Assembly: GCF_947504215.1 (NCBI RefSeq)
Contig: NZ_CANNGO010000011.1
Coordinates: forward strand, 1-64,000
Direction of reading: 5' to 3'
DNA: 64,000 nucleotides
Source: an uncultured Ruegeria sp.
GTDB lineage: Bacteria; Pseudomonadota; Alphaproteobacteria; Rhodobacterales; Rhodobacteraceae
A program made the position numbers and the translations under genes. Numbering within the stretch: the stretch's first letter is position 1; each line of letters begins with the position of its first letter. The notes below the pieces were generated by a model. That model was not told the DNA's origin. It did not search any database and worked only from the letters and a program-made list of their open reading frames with translations. Of the stretch, positions 29,277-37,376 are shown one piece after another.

Positions 29277-30689
29277 ATGAGAATGCCAACGATAAAACTC
29301 TTCCAGGTTTTGATAGTCGCCAGCCTTTTGATCCCCTTGCAACTGGCACTGCCTATGGAGTGGCAAGCCTCGCTGGTTTCTGCCGCCTGGGCTGATGATG
29401 ACGACGATGGGGATGACGGAGACGATGGGGATGATGATGACGATGACGACCAAATGGGCCAGAGCACTGGTGGCTCGGGAAATGGCCGGGCCTCTTCGTG
29501 GAAAAATCCGCTCGGATCGCTGCTGCGGCGGCTTACCGACACACCGCAACCGGCAGAACCAGCACCACCTCCTGCGCGCGTTGTGCTTCCGTCACGCGCA
29601 CCCGCAGAAGTCGTGGTATCAGATGCGTCCACCGAAGACATCGAACAGCTACTATCAGAAGGATTTGCGGTTTTAGCGACGGAAAACTTAGGGGCGTTCA
29701 ATCAGGTTCTTACACGTTTGACGACGCCAACCGACCTGACATTGGAGGCCGCTCGGGACCGGGTCAGAGCCCTACCGTCGGTCAGCACCGCAGATTTCAA
29801 TCACTATTATAGGTTTGAACAAGGCGAAACAAACGTGGCCGTTTCAGCGCCCTGTCTTCACGAAAACTGCGCCGCCTGGGACATTATCCAGTGGCCAGAC
29901 ATCACAAGGGCCAGCGATACGTGTTCCGTTCGCGTTCCCGTGGGCATGATTGATACCGGAATTAATTCGGATCATGAGATCATGACTGCTGCACAGCTGG
30001 ATTTGATTAAGCTTTCCGACCAATCTCTTGAACCGTCTAAGGCGATCCATGGCACGGCGGTTGCATCCCTGATGATTGGCAATCCAAACAGCCGGGTTCC
30101 CGGTTTGATTCATGATGCCGAGATCATTGCGGTTGATGTCTTTTCCCGCAGGGGTTCGGATGAGCGGGCCGATCTGGTTTCGCTGTTGCGCGGCCTTGAT
30201 GCGTTGAAAGCCCGTGGTGTACGCGTGATCAATCTTTCTCTGGCCGGTCCGGAGAACAGCTTGCTTGAAGAGGCTGTCAATCAGTTGGTACAGCAAGATG
30301 GAATTGTTCTGGTTGCAGCCGCGGGCAACGCTGGACCATCGGGCAAACCGGCCTTTCCCGCCGCTTATGAACCTGTGCTGGCCGTTACTGCCGTGGACGC
30401 CCGGGCACGCATTTACCGTCAGGCGCAGCGTGGGGCACATATCGATTTGACGGCACCCGGCGTGAATATGTTATCGGCCACGTCGATACGCGGTGCACGT
30501 CTCAAATCAGGCACGTCTTTCGCGGTCCCTTTTGTTACCGCAGCGGTGGCTCTTTTGCTGTCACAGGACGAAACCCTGTCCCCTGAACAGGTGCGCGAAT
30601 TCTTGAGGCAATCGGCCCGAGACCTGGGTTCGCCCGGCGTGGATGAGGTTTTTGGGGCTGGCCTGCTGAACGCAGCATCACTGTGCTAA
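29277..30689 (+). CDS. Secreted subtilisin-like serine peptidase (S8)
   Basis: A 470-residue subtilase. A signal peptide precedes WADDDDD (VLIVASLLIPLQLALP, about residues 11-26), and an extreme Asp run follows (about residues 40-58). The triad is visible as Asp in VGMIDTGINSDHE, His in IHGTAVASLMIGN and Ser in KSGTSFAVPFVTA; the oxyanion Asn is in VAAAGNAGPSG. No inhibitor-type prodomain is obvious; residues 60-180 may serve. The ATG at 29277 is preferred over an upstream TTG at 29265; GGAG lies upstream. It converges on and overlaps by 4 bases the anti-sigma gene and has the ECF-type promoter, so it is a probable output of that sigma factor. Confidence 0.85.
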   Translation: MRMPTIKLFQVLIVASLLIPLQLALPMEWQASLVSAAWADDDDDGDDGDDGDDDDDDDQMGQSTGGSGNGRASSWKNPLGSLLRRLTDTPQPAEPAPPPARVVLPSRAPAEVVVSDASTEDIEQLLSEGFAVLATENLGAFNQVLTRLTTPTDLTLEAARDRVRALPSVSTADFNHYYRFEQGETNVAVSAPCLHENCAAWDIIQWPDITRASDTCSVRVPVGMIDTGINSDHEIMTAAQLDLIKLSDQSLEPSKAIHGTAVASLMIGNPNSRVPGLIHDAEIIAVDVFSRRGSDERADLVSLLRGLDALKARGVRVINLSLAGPENSLLEEAVNQLVQQDGIVLVAAAGNAGPSGKPAFPAAYEPVLAVTAVDARARIYRQAQRGAHIDLTAPGVNMLSATSIRGARLKSGTSFAVPFVTAAVALLLSQDETLSPEQVREFLRQSARDLGSPGVDEVFGAGLLNAASLC

Positions 30690-31429
30690 GGCCGCCAGCC
30701 CTGCGCAATCAAATCGGCTTCTTCCGAGGGAGCGAGCGCCTCGCCTGCCCCCAACCGGTCGAGAAATGGCATGAGCCCCTGCATCTCGGCCCCGCTTGCG
30801 GTCACAAAACCGTCTTCGGTTCCAGACGCCGCAAGTGGTTCTGACAGGGTGACTTCGACCACCCATGTGTCAGAGGCGATGCAGGCAATGCCAAGCTCAA
30901 TACGTTGATCTGGGCGGTTGATGATCTCGAATTCGCGGCAAAAACCATCCGCCGTTGGAAGCGTGGCAAGGATCATGAACTCCTGATTCACACCAGTTTT
31001 TTCAGGAACCCCCGAGGGCAAACGGCGCAAAGCCGATGCCAGGCCTGAGCCACTTTCAACTGGACCAACTGCCAGGTTTGGCGCGGCACTCGGTACTAGC
31101 AGATGGGGCCCGGTCACCGCCACAAAGGCCAACGTGGCTGCAACAGCCGCCCCGATCCAGACGCGCGGACGCGCGCGAAACGGCAAGATTTGGGCCGGTT
31201 TTGTTTCGCCTAATAAAGTGTCTTTAACGGCCTGAGGGATAGGTTCATCCAACGGCTCAGCAAAGGCTTCGGACAGCGCTTCGTTAGCGGCCATAAGGTT
31301 GTCGACATAGGCCTGATCCTGCGGATGATCCGCCAGATGCAAGACGAGCGTAGCGGCCTCTTCCGGCGACAACTCTCCATCAGCAAACGCAGCGAGGCGG
31401 GACTTGTCTATCACGGTTTCAGCACTCAT
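30686..31429 (-). CDS. Anti-sigma factor (single-pass membrane)
   Basis: A 247-residue protein with an N-terminal helical sigma-binding region (SRLAAFADGELSPEEAATLV), one transmembrane segment at about residues 90-108 (WIGAAVAATLAFVAVTGPHL) and a periplasmic C-terminal domain. The usual zinc motif (His-x3-Cys-x2-Cys) of ZAS anti-sigma factors is missing: the expected place reads LHLADHPQD. It overlaps the sigma gene by 4 bases (ATGA), the standard arrangement that keeps the two in balance. Confidence 0.8.
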   Translation of the reverse strand: MSAETVIDKSRLAAFADGELSPEEAATLVLHLADHPQDQAYVDNLMAANEALSEAFAEPLDEPIPQAVKDTLLGETKPAQILPFRARPRVWIGAAVAATLAFVAVTGPHLLVPSAAPNLAVGPVESGSGLASALRRLPSGVPEKTGVNQEFMILATLPTADGFCREFEIINRPDQRIELGIACIASDTWVVEVTLSEPLAASGTEDGFVTASGAEMQGLMPFLDRLGAGEALAPSEEADLIAQGWRP

Positions 31430-31932
31430 TGCATCGGTCCTTTCGACATCCCCAGTTGCGGCAGCAAAGCGTCCCTGGCCCGCGACAAACGGCTCATGAC
31501 AGTGCCGACTGGCACCTCAAGCACATCGGCGGTTTCTTTGTAACTCAAACCTTCAATCGCCACGAGTGACAGAACGAGACGCTGCTTTTCGGGCAACGCC
31601 CCCATGGCAACCCGCGCCATGTCCAGCATCATCCTATCCTCAGGCAAACGCGCTGCCCGCCCCTCATCAGACAAACTGGCGGCCTCCGGATCCAACGCGG
31701 TCCCGCGGGTTTTGGCGCGCCTGCGATCATCAATCCAAAGTGTTTGGATAATTCGGTACATCCAACTGTCCATACGCGTCCCTTCACGGAACTGGTCGAC
31801 GTTTTTCAACGCTTTCACACAAGCTGACTGCACCAGATCATCTGCGTCCGGTTTGTTGCCTGTCAGTGTCAGTGCAAACCGACGCAGTTTTGGCACCAGC
31901 GCGACCAGGTCTTTTCGAAACCGGTCTGTCAT
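31426..31932 (-). CDS. ECF sigma factor (RNA polymerase sigma-70 family)
   Basis: A 168-residue group 4 sigma factor. Region 2 is clear (DADDLVQSACVKALKNVDQF, then MDSWMYRIIQTLWIDDRRR), as is region 4 (LPEKQRLVLSLVAIEGLSYK, ETADVLEVPVGTVMSRLSRA). Region 3 is absent, as expected. It is held by the membrane anti-sigma factor encoded next to it. A GGAATAA-N14-CGTTGTC element 32 bases upstream suggests autoregulation. Confidence 0.9.
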   Translation of the reverse strand: MTDRFRKDLVALVPKLRRFALTLTGNKPDADDLVQSACVKALKNVDQFREGTRMDSWMYRIIQTLWIDDRRRAKTRGTALDPEAASLSDEGRAARLPEDRMMLDMARVAMGALPEKQRLVLSLVAIEGLSYKETADVLEVPVGTVMSRLSRARDALLPQLGMSKGPMQ

Positions 31933-31963
31933 GCAGTCACTCCTGTCTCATGTCGTGTCCCCC

Positions 31964-31991
31964 GACAACGGATCAGGACAGAGTTTATTCC
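31964..31991 (-). promoter_or_regulatory. Putative autoregulatory ECF promoter of the sigma operon
   Basis: On the minus strand GGAATAA (31985-31991) and CGTTGTC (31964-31970) are spaced by 14 bases, identical in both elements and spacing to the promoter before the subtilase gene. Positioned 32 bases before the sigma-factor ATG. Confidence 0.65.
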
Positions 31992-32103
31992 AAAAGATCG
32001 GAAACATAAAAATCTACCGCGGGATGGCCAACAGACGCTCGATACAGAGACTGGCTTATGTGCCGCCCTGTAACCACCCTCGCTCCGCGCCTTTAAGAAT
32101 TTT

Positions 32104-32131
32104 GGAATAGACCGCCGCCTGAGCCGTTGTA
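32104..32131 (+). promoter_or_regulatory. Putative ECF promoter of the hydrolase operon
   Basis: GGAATAG (32104-32110) and CGTTGTA (32125-32131) spaced by 14 bases, differing by one base in each element from the two promoters upstream. It lies 29 bases before the hydrolase ATG. Confidence 0.6.
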
Positions 32132-32160
32132 CCAGCAAGACAGCAATCAGGAGTTCAAGG

Positions 32161-32976
32161 ATGCTCGATACCGCTATGGATGTCATGCCCGTTTCAAGAC
32201 CGATGTCAGTGACCAGAGTCTCAGTTTGGTCAGGACGCCGCCAGCTACACGCCGAAATCCGCGTCCCTAAAACATGTTCCCCGGATATGCCACCTCTGGT
32301 GGCGCTGCACGGAATATCCCGCGACGCCGCAGGGGTTGCCGGGGCATTTTCAGAGCCATGTGCGAGTAAAGGCCAGGTTCTGATTACTCCATTGTTCACG
32401 AGAGAGAACTGGTCGCATTTTCAACGGATCGGCGGTTACCGCCCGGATCGTGCGCTTCTTGCCCTGCTCGCCCTGGTGCAGCAGATGGGATTGGCAAGAA
32501 CAGACAAGGTTGAGATGTTCGGCTATTCCGGCGGCGCACAGCTCGCACACCGGTTTGCAATGCTGTACCCGCAACGGGTGGCGGCCCTGCACCTTGCTGC
32601 TGCTGGCTGGTATTGCCTGCCTGATTTGACGCAGCCATTTCCGATGGGGCTGGGCCCGTCAGAAACGAACCTTAAAACAAACATTCCGGCTTTGGCGCAC
32701 AATCAACTGAGGCACTTTCTTGCCCTGAAACTGCGGGTCTACGTGGGCGCCGAAGATCATCACCGAGATGAAGCCTTACGCAAAGAGCCGTGCATCGATG
32801 ATGTTCAGGGACGCCACCGGTTGGCGCGTGCGCGTTACTACTGCAAAGCAGTTCGCGCCGCGGCTGATGCGCGCGGTGTCACGGCCGACCTGTCGCTGTG
32901 TGAACTTCCGGGATGTGTCCACAGCTTTTCAGACTGCGCGGCAGCGGGGTTAACCGGACTGGTGTGCAGCGACTAA
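32161..32976 (+). CDS. Alpha/beta-hydrolase (PHB-depolymerase/feruloyl-esterase-like)
   Basis: A 271-residue serine hydrolase. The nucleophile elbow is FGYSGGAQLAHR, preceded by the oxyanion strand LVALHGISRDAAG; the acid is probably Asp in YVGAEDHHRDEAL and the base His in GCVHSFSDC. No clear signal peptide. CAGGAG lies 7 bases before the ATG. It heads a three-gene plus-strand run under the putative ECF promoter, with the P-loop protein 26 bases downstream. Substrate unknown; a peptidase or esterase acting in a surface stress response would fit the neighbours. Confidence 0.75.
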   Translation: MLDTAMDVMPVSRPMSVTRVSVWSGRRQLHAEIRVPKTCSPDMPPLVALHGISRDAAGVAGAFSEPCASKGQVLITPLFTRENWSHFQRIGGYRPDRALLALLALVQQMGLARTDKVEMFGYSGGAQLAHRFAMLYPQRVAALHLAAAGWYCLPDLTQPFPMGLGPSETNLKTNIPALAHNQLRHFLALKLRVYVGAEDHHRDEALRKEPCIDDVQGRHRLARARYYCKAVRAAADARGVTADLSLCELPGCVHSFSDCAAAGLTGLVCSD

Positions 32977-33002
32977 AACGTTTTACTTACAGGAGTTTAA
33001 CT

Positions 33003-34049
33003 ATGAAAAACTGCAATTTCAAAACCGCGAAATGGTGCTTTGCAACACGCCGCATCGATCAGAATCTTGCCGGCGGGTTGTGCCATGATTTCTCGCAGAC
33101 AAAACCGGGTGATCTTATCCTCGGTCGTGTAAAGTCGATCGGCAACCACAGGCGCATCCAGCTGCCTGAGGGGCGCCCCTCGACCCTGTACCCAGGCGAT
33201 CTCGTCGTGCTGCCGTGCGGAGCCCGGTATGCCCCCGATCAGTTTGAAGGCTTTGCCGAGATCGATGAACAATGTAGCGACATGCTTGCTGGTGGTGGGT
33301 GTATCGGGCGGATGGTGCAGCGCAATGAGCGCATCAAACCCCCTACGCGTATTCAACCTTTGGGGCGAATCACATCCAAGGACGGAACCGTTCTAAACAC
33401 CCGTGATTTCGCTTTGGCCAAACCGACCACAACCAGCCAAATCCCGGTCATCTGTGTCGTGGGCACCTCGATGAACTCAGGCAAGACAACCGCCACGGCG
33501 GCTCTTGCCCATGGGCTGACAAAGGCGGGTTGGCAGGCCGCGGTACTCAAAGGGACAGGCACGGGCGCATTTGGCGACTACAATGCCTACACCGATACTG
33601 GCGCATCTTATGTCGCTGATTTTACCGATGCGGGCATGGTCACCACCTATAAGGAGCCCTTGCACAGAATCGTTGAAGGCATAGACACATTGCTAAGCGA
33701 GGCTGAGACCCGCGATTGCAACATCGCAGTGATGGAGCTGGCAGACGGCATTTTCCAACAGGAAACGGCCGCCATTCTGGCGACACCCTCAGCACGCAGC
33801 AGGTTCTCAAAATATCTATTCGCATGTTCAGATGCCGTTGCGGCTGCGGGCGGCGTCGCTGAACTGGAACGCAACGGGATCCGTCCAATTGCTTTGACTG
33901 GGATGCTGTCATGCTCGCCCATGGCCGTGAACGAGGCCCAAATCGCGACGGGTGTTCAAGTGCTGACAAAGGGTCAGCTGCTTGATCCGGCTTATGCCAA
34001 CACACTGGCGGCACGTACCCTGATGGGTCGATCCGCCCTGGCGGCATGA
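33003..34049 (+). CDS. P-loop NTPase of unknown function (MobB/DUF1611-like)
   Basis: A 348-residue protein with a Walker A-like loop in VICVVGTSMNSGKTTATAAL (about residues 144-163), then a KGTGTGAFGDYNAYTDTGA segment. This arrangement resembles MobB- and DUF1611-type P-loop proteins. The N-terminal 130 residues form a separate domain with many Gly/Pro turns (YPGDLVVLPCGARY). The ATG at 33003 follows ACAGGAGTTTAACT; the frame is open further upstream but lacks a site. It overlaps the next gene by 4 bases. Probably moves or modifies a ligand for the coupled ABC-like protein; inference. Confidence 0.6.
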   Translation: MKNCNFKTAKWCFATRRIDQNLAGGLCHDFSQTKPGDLILGRVKSIGNHRRIQLPEGRPSTLYPGDLVVLPCGARYAPDQFEGFAEIDEQCSDMLAGGGCIGRMVQRNERIKPPTRIQPLGRITSKDGTVLNTRDFALAKPTTTSQIPVICVVGTSMNSGKTTATAALAHGLTKAGWQAAVLKGTGTGAFGDYNAYTDTGASYVADFTDAGMVTTYKEPLHRIVEGIDTLLSEAETRDCNIAVMELADGIFQQETAAILATPSARSRFSKYLFACSDAVAAAGGVAELERNGIRPIALTGMLSCSPMAVNEAQIATGVQVLTKGQLLDPAYANTLAARTLMGRSALAA

Positions 34050-35551
34050 ACCCCCCCGCACTTTTTGTTGGTTTAAGACGCCGACTGCTAGGATGGGTCC
34101 TGATTTCGACCCTTCTGCAGGCGGTGGCTTTCGTGACGGTCGCCGTGGCAACGCGCAGGGTTTTTGTGGCGCTGCATGCCGGGTCTGGACTACCCGTAGC
34201 AGAGATAGCATTGGTTGGCGCCGCGGGAGCTTGCGCGGCTGTGATGCAGCTGACCATTCGGGTACTCGCCGAACACTTGGGGCAGGATTTTGCCAAAGAC
34301 GTTCGCCTGACCTTGTTCGATCACGCCAGTCGGAGCGACCAGAACGAACTGAACCAAAGGCGCTTAGGCTATCATGTTCTGCGGTTCACAGGCGATCTGA
34401 CTGCACTGAAAGGCTGGCCCAGCCTTGGATTGCCCCGATTGGTGCAGGCCTCGGTTCTGTTGCCCGTATCCACCGCCGTTCTGATCTACCTGGACAAGCA
34501 ATTTGCTTGGGCGGCGGTCTGTGCCCTTCTGCCCACAGCGATTTGGGTACCTCTGTCACAACGCAGGTTGGTGCGTGCACATCGGACGTTGCGCCAGCGC
34601 CGCGCGCGGCTTGCCGCCGATGTCACCGAACGCCTGCCGATCGCACCCCGACTAGCAGCATTGGGGCGCCGGAGGACTGAGTCAAATTTGCTGTCTCGCC
34701 GCGCAACCCAGGTCGTCGAGACTGCCCGAGGCTTGTATGGCCTCATTGAGGTCCGAAAAGCTGTCCCAGAGGTGTCGGCAGCCGTCGCGGCCAGCCTGAT
34801 CATGTGGATTGGCGCGCTTGAAGGCATGCCAGCCGGGACAATTGCGGCCGCTCTGGCAACGCTAGGGCTGATGATCAGACCATTGCGCAATGCGATGGCG
34901 TCCGGCGATCAGGCCGCAAGGTTTCACATTGCTCACAACAAACTGATCCGCGCCCTACAGCGTCCTTTGTCTACACCAACGAACTCCAAAAGCCGCCTGC
35001 GTCGGAAACCAGTTTCAGTAGAAGTCACGTCTCATCACGGACTTGCTCTGAAGTTGGCTCCGGGGCAGACCGAGGCTGTGTCCAAGACACTGATGGATCA
35101 AATCGAAACCGCTTTTACAGGCAATTCCAAACTCGTGGATGTTAAGCTCAAACTAGACGGAAAGGACATTTCCAACTTATCGCCGGGCAGCCTGCGCCGC
35201 TGTGTGGGGATTGTCACCGAACGGCCATTGATCCTGAAGGGAAGTATGCGCCGTGCAGTGACCTTGGGCTTGCGGACAAGACCATCAGATGATCAGATCC
35301 TACAAGCCGCCCGCGATACAGGATTGATGAACGTTATCAATGATATGGGGGGGCTAAGTTCCAAGCTGTCAGAGCGCGGCGCCAACCTTTTAGCAGATCA
35401 GAGGCTGGCCATCTCATGCCTGCACCTTATGCTGCAAAAGCCGGGCGTCATCCTTGTACGCAGTGCGCCCCCTGTCCGTGTGCGTGCATCCACTATATGG
35501 AAAACAGCGACCAAACTCGTAACACTCTCCTATCCGTCAGGGAAATCATGA
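34046..35551 (+). CDS. Degenerate ABC exporter-like protein
   Basis: A 501-residue protein laid out like an ABC exporter half-transporter: six hydrophobic segments in residues 10-300 (LLGWVLISTLLQAVAFVTVA, LVQASVLLPVSTAVLIYL, AVAASLIMWIGALEGMPAG), then a domain collinear with a nucleotide-binding domain. That domain lacks a Walker A (the position reads KLAPGQTEAVSKTLMDQ), and the signature and Walker B region is reduced to LSERGANLLADQRLAISCL and PGVILVRSAPP. It should not hydrolyse ATP. It may partner an active subunit, act as a sensor or be decaying. Translationally coupled to the P-loop gene. Confidence 0.65.
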   Translation: MNPPALFVGLRRRLLGWVLISTLLQAVAFVTVAVATRRVFVALHAGSGLPVAEIALVGAAGACAAVMQLTIRVLAEHLGQDFAKDVRLTLFDHASRSDQNELNQRRLGYHVLRFTGDLTALKGWPSLGLPRLVQASVLLPVSTAVLIYLDKQFAWAAVCALLPTAIWVPLSQRRLVRAHRTLRQRRARLAADVTERLPIAPRLAALGRRRTESNLLSRRATQVVETARGLYGLIEVRKAVPEVSAAVAASLIMWIGALEGMPAGTIAAALATLGLMIRPLRNAMASGDQAARFHIAHNKLIRALQRPLSTPTNSKSRLRRKPVSVEVTSHHGLALKLAPGQTEAVSKTLMDQIETAFTGNSKLVDVKLKLDGKDISNLSPGSLRRCVGIVTERPLILKGSMRRAVTLGLRTRPSDDQILQAARDTGLMNVINDMGGLSSKLSERGANLLADQRLAISCLHLMLQKPGVILVRSAPPVRVRASTIWKTATKLVTLSYPSGKS

Positions 35552-35681
35552 ACTGGCTTTCGACTTGATATACCCAACAGTCATTCACTCACTGACCTTA
35601 ACAACGTCAATGGTCACAAGTCTGCGTCAAAACCACGTTGTTGCGTAGATCGCGGATGGTCTGAGCGATCCCTCGATGCGG

Positions 35682-35876
35682 TTATCGACACCTAATGGGC
35701 TCGATGATCGACGCCCGGATCGTCTCACAACTCACCATGATCCCTTGCTCGGCAAGCAGATCCTCGTCGTTGCGCAGACAGAGTACAAGGCCATGGTAAG
35801 GCCAGACCGCATAGGAAATGATGGATCGTGGAAAACGGTAGCCCGTCAGACGAGGCTGGCAAATCTGGCTGATCAT
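35682..35876 (-). pseudogene. IS6-family transposase remnant
   Basis: The minus-strand frame LTGYRFPRSIISYAVWPYHG then CLRNDEDLLAEQGIMVSCET matches the N-terminal block of IS6-family transposases (GYRFPxxIIxxAVWLYHRF, DVEDLLAERGIxVSYETIR) with several damaged positions. The catalytic domain is missing. It fills most of the 35552-35955 gap, in which nothing else is recognisable. Confidence 0.65.
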
Positions 35877-35955
35877 CGTTCGGAGCTAGGGCATTTGGGA
35901 TTGTGGCCAACACCTTGACGATCCCCGCGATCAGCTTGGCAATGCCTATCTGACT

Positions 35956-36888
35956 CTAAGCCGGAATGGTGAAAACTCGATTGCGCCTCAACGCGCTCAC
36001 GCCCTGGAACCTGATCGGTATCGGCTCACCACTCAGGGGGTTACCAGATCCGTCAGGCCGATGCGCATGAATATGCAGATGCGGATCCGAGGAGTTTCCC
36101 GAATTGCCAATTTCACCCACTAGCTGGCCGATCTTGACCACATCCCCCTTCGCAACCGAAACGCTGCCTTTGCGAAGATGTGCCAAACAAACCTCGACCT
36201 TGCCAATTTCGAGATCCTCATACTGAATGCAGACATGGTTTCCCAACGGGGCGGTTCGATCCGAAGCTCCCAGCGGTTGGTCGTCGGCGCCGTCGCTTGC
36301 GGCACTGACTTGCCCTGTGACCGGTGATAACAGTGGATGCCCATATATCCAGAAATCATCCACACCTCGCGGCCAGACCCTGCGCGTCTGCAGACCGAGC
36401 AGCCCCGCAGCCACAATGTCGACCCCGTATGACTGGCCACGAAGATCTGGAACATTCAAGCATTTCAGGTGATGGTTCAAAAATCGGCTGGCTCCACCTT
36501 GTATGACCAGAAATCGGCCATCTGATACCGGGCTGTGCAAATGCAATTCGGCCACCTCGGCAAGTCGCTGGCGTTTCACAAGAAAGCAAAACACACCAAT
36601 TGGCAGGCCGATCAACAGCCCTACAAAAGCGTCAGACCACGTGCCAACCGGCAAGTCGGGTTGTGCAAAAATGGCCATTGCCATGGCGACCCCGCTGACC
36701 AGCATGATCCACCTGTCCCATGGCGGCGTGCGCGGCAGCATGATCTGGAAGAACAGGCAAAACACGGCAAAGATCAAAACACCGGACATCTGCTCGGCCA
36801 AGCTTGACGCAAGGGTGACTTGAACCGCCATCAGCGGAGGCAGAGCAGCGTTCGACAGTGCCGCCAGAAGTGGGCGCGGGATATACAT
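35956..36888 (-). CDS. Membrane-anchored M23-like peptidase
   Basis: A 310-residue protein with an N-terminal membrane domain (about four segments, residues 15-110) and a C-terminal LysM-free M23/LytM domain. Possible zinc ligands: His in NHHLKCL with Asp in SYGVDIV, and the HxH of SDPHLHIHAHR; the GxxGxxGNSGNSS strand preceding HxH is typical of the family. A second protein of the same design is encoded at 46243 in the export operon, so the pair are paralogues. M23 enzymes usually cut peptidoglycan cross-bridges, but in a RiPP locus a role in peptide maturation or immunity is possible. It begins 15 bases after the STAS gene. Confidence 0.8.
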   Translation of the reverse strand: MYIPRPLLAALSNAALPPLMAVQVTLASSLAEQMSGVLIFAVFCLFFQIMLPRTPPWDRWIMLVSGVAMAMAIFAQPDLPVGTWSDAFVGLLIGLPIGVFCFLVKRQRLAEVAELHLHSPVSDGRFLVIQGGASRFLNHHLKCLNVPDLRGQSYGVDIVAAGLLGLQTRRVWPRGVDDFWIYGHPLLSPVTGQVSAASDGADDQPLGASDRTAPLGNHVCIQYEDLEIGKVEVCLAHLRKGSVSVAKGDVVKIGQLVGEIGNSGNSSDPHLHIHAHRPDGSGNPLSGEPIPIRFQGVSALRRNRVFTIPA

Positions 36889-36903
36889 CGCCGCGCAAAC
36901 CCT

Positions 36904-37242
36904 CTAATTGCTGACTTGGCCCACACCGTCTTCGAGGCTGTCGGCAATCGACAGAATGCGATCAAACCCGCTCATTTTGAAGACGTTGCGAATATTTTCA
37001 TTCATCGCACAGAGGATCATCTCCGCGGCAGTTCCCTTGACTTTTTTTGCGCCCATCAGGAATACCCTCAGCCCCGCACTGCTTACGAAATCAACGGCTG
37101 TCATATCCACGAGCGTCGACGTCGCCGCCCCGTCGAGCTGGGCGATAAGTGCGCCTTCGAACTGAGGGGCGGTTGAACTGTCGATACGGCCAGTAACAAC
37201 CAGCTGCGCGTAGCCGTCATGCTGGATGACATTAATCTCCAT
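36904..37242 (-). CDS. STAS-domain anti-sigma-factor antagonist (RsbV/SpoIIAA-like)
   Basis: A 112-residue single-domain protein. It starts MEINVIQHDGYAQLVVTGR and has the signature VDMTAVDFVSSAGLRVFLMG, where a serine of VSSAG is the expected phosphorylation site. In partner switching the unphosphorylated form releases a target from an RsbW-type kinase; a PP2C phosphatase restores it. Both counterparts are encoded in this locus (61263 kinase, 54499 phosphatase), about 17-25 kb away, which makes a functional set likely though not proven. Confidence 0.85.
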   Translation of the reverse strand: MEINVIQHDGYAQLVVTGRIDSSTAPQFEGALIAQLDGAATSTLVDMTAVDFVSSAGLRVFLMGAKKVKGTAAEMILCAMNENIRNVFKMSGFDRILSIADSLEDGVGQVSN

Positions 37243-37376
37243 CGGTCGCTCCCATGTAGCCTAATGGCTTTAACTGCTCTTGTTGGTTCGCGCTAAACTG
37301 GCAGGCTAACCAGCCAAAAGTCAATTGACGCCACCACGCGACGCCGCAAAAAATCTCCGTAAGCTTCGGTCGCCCG

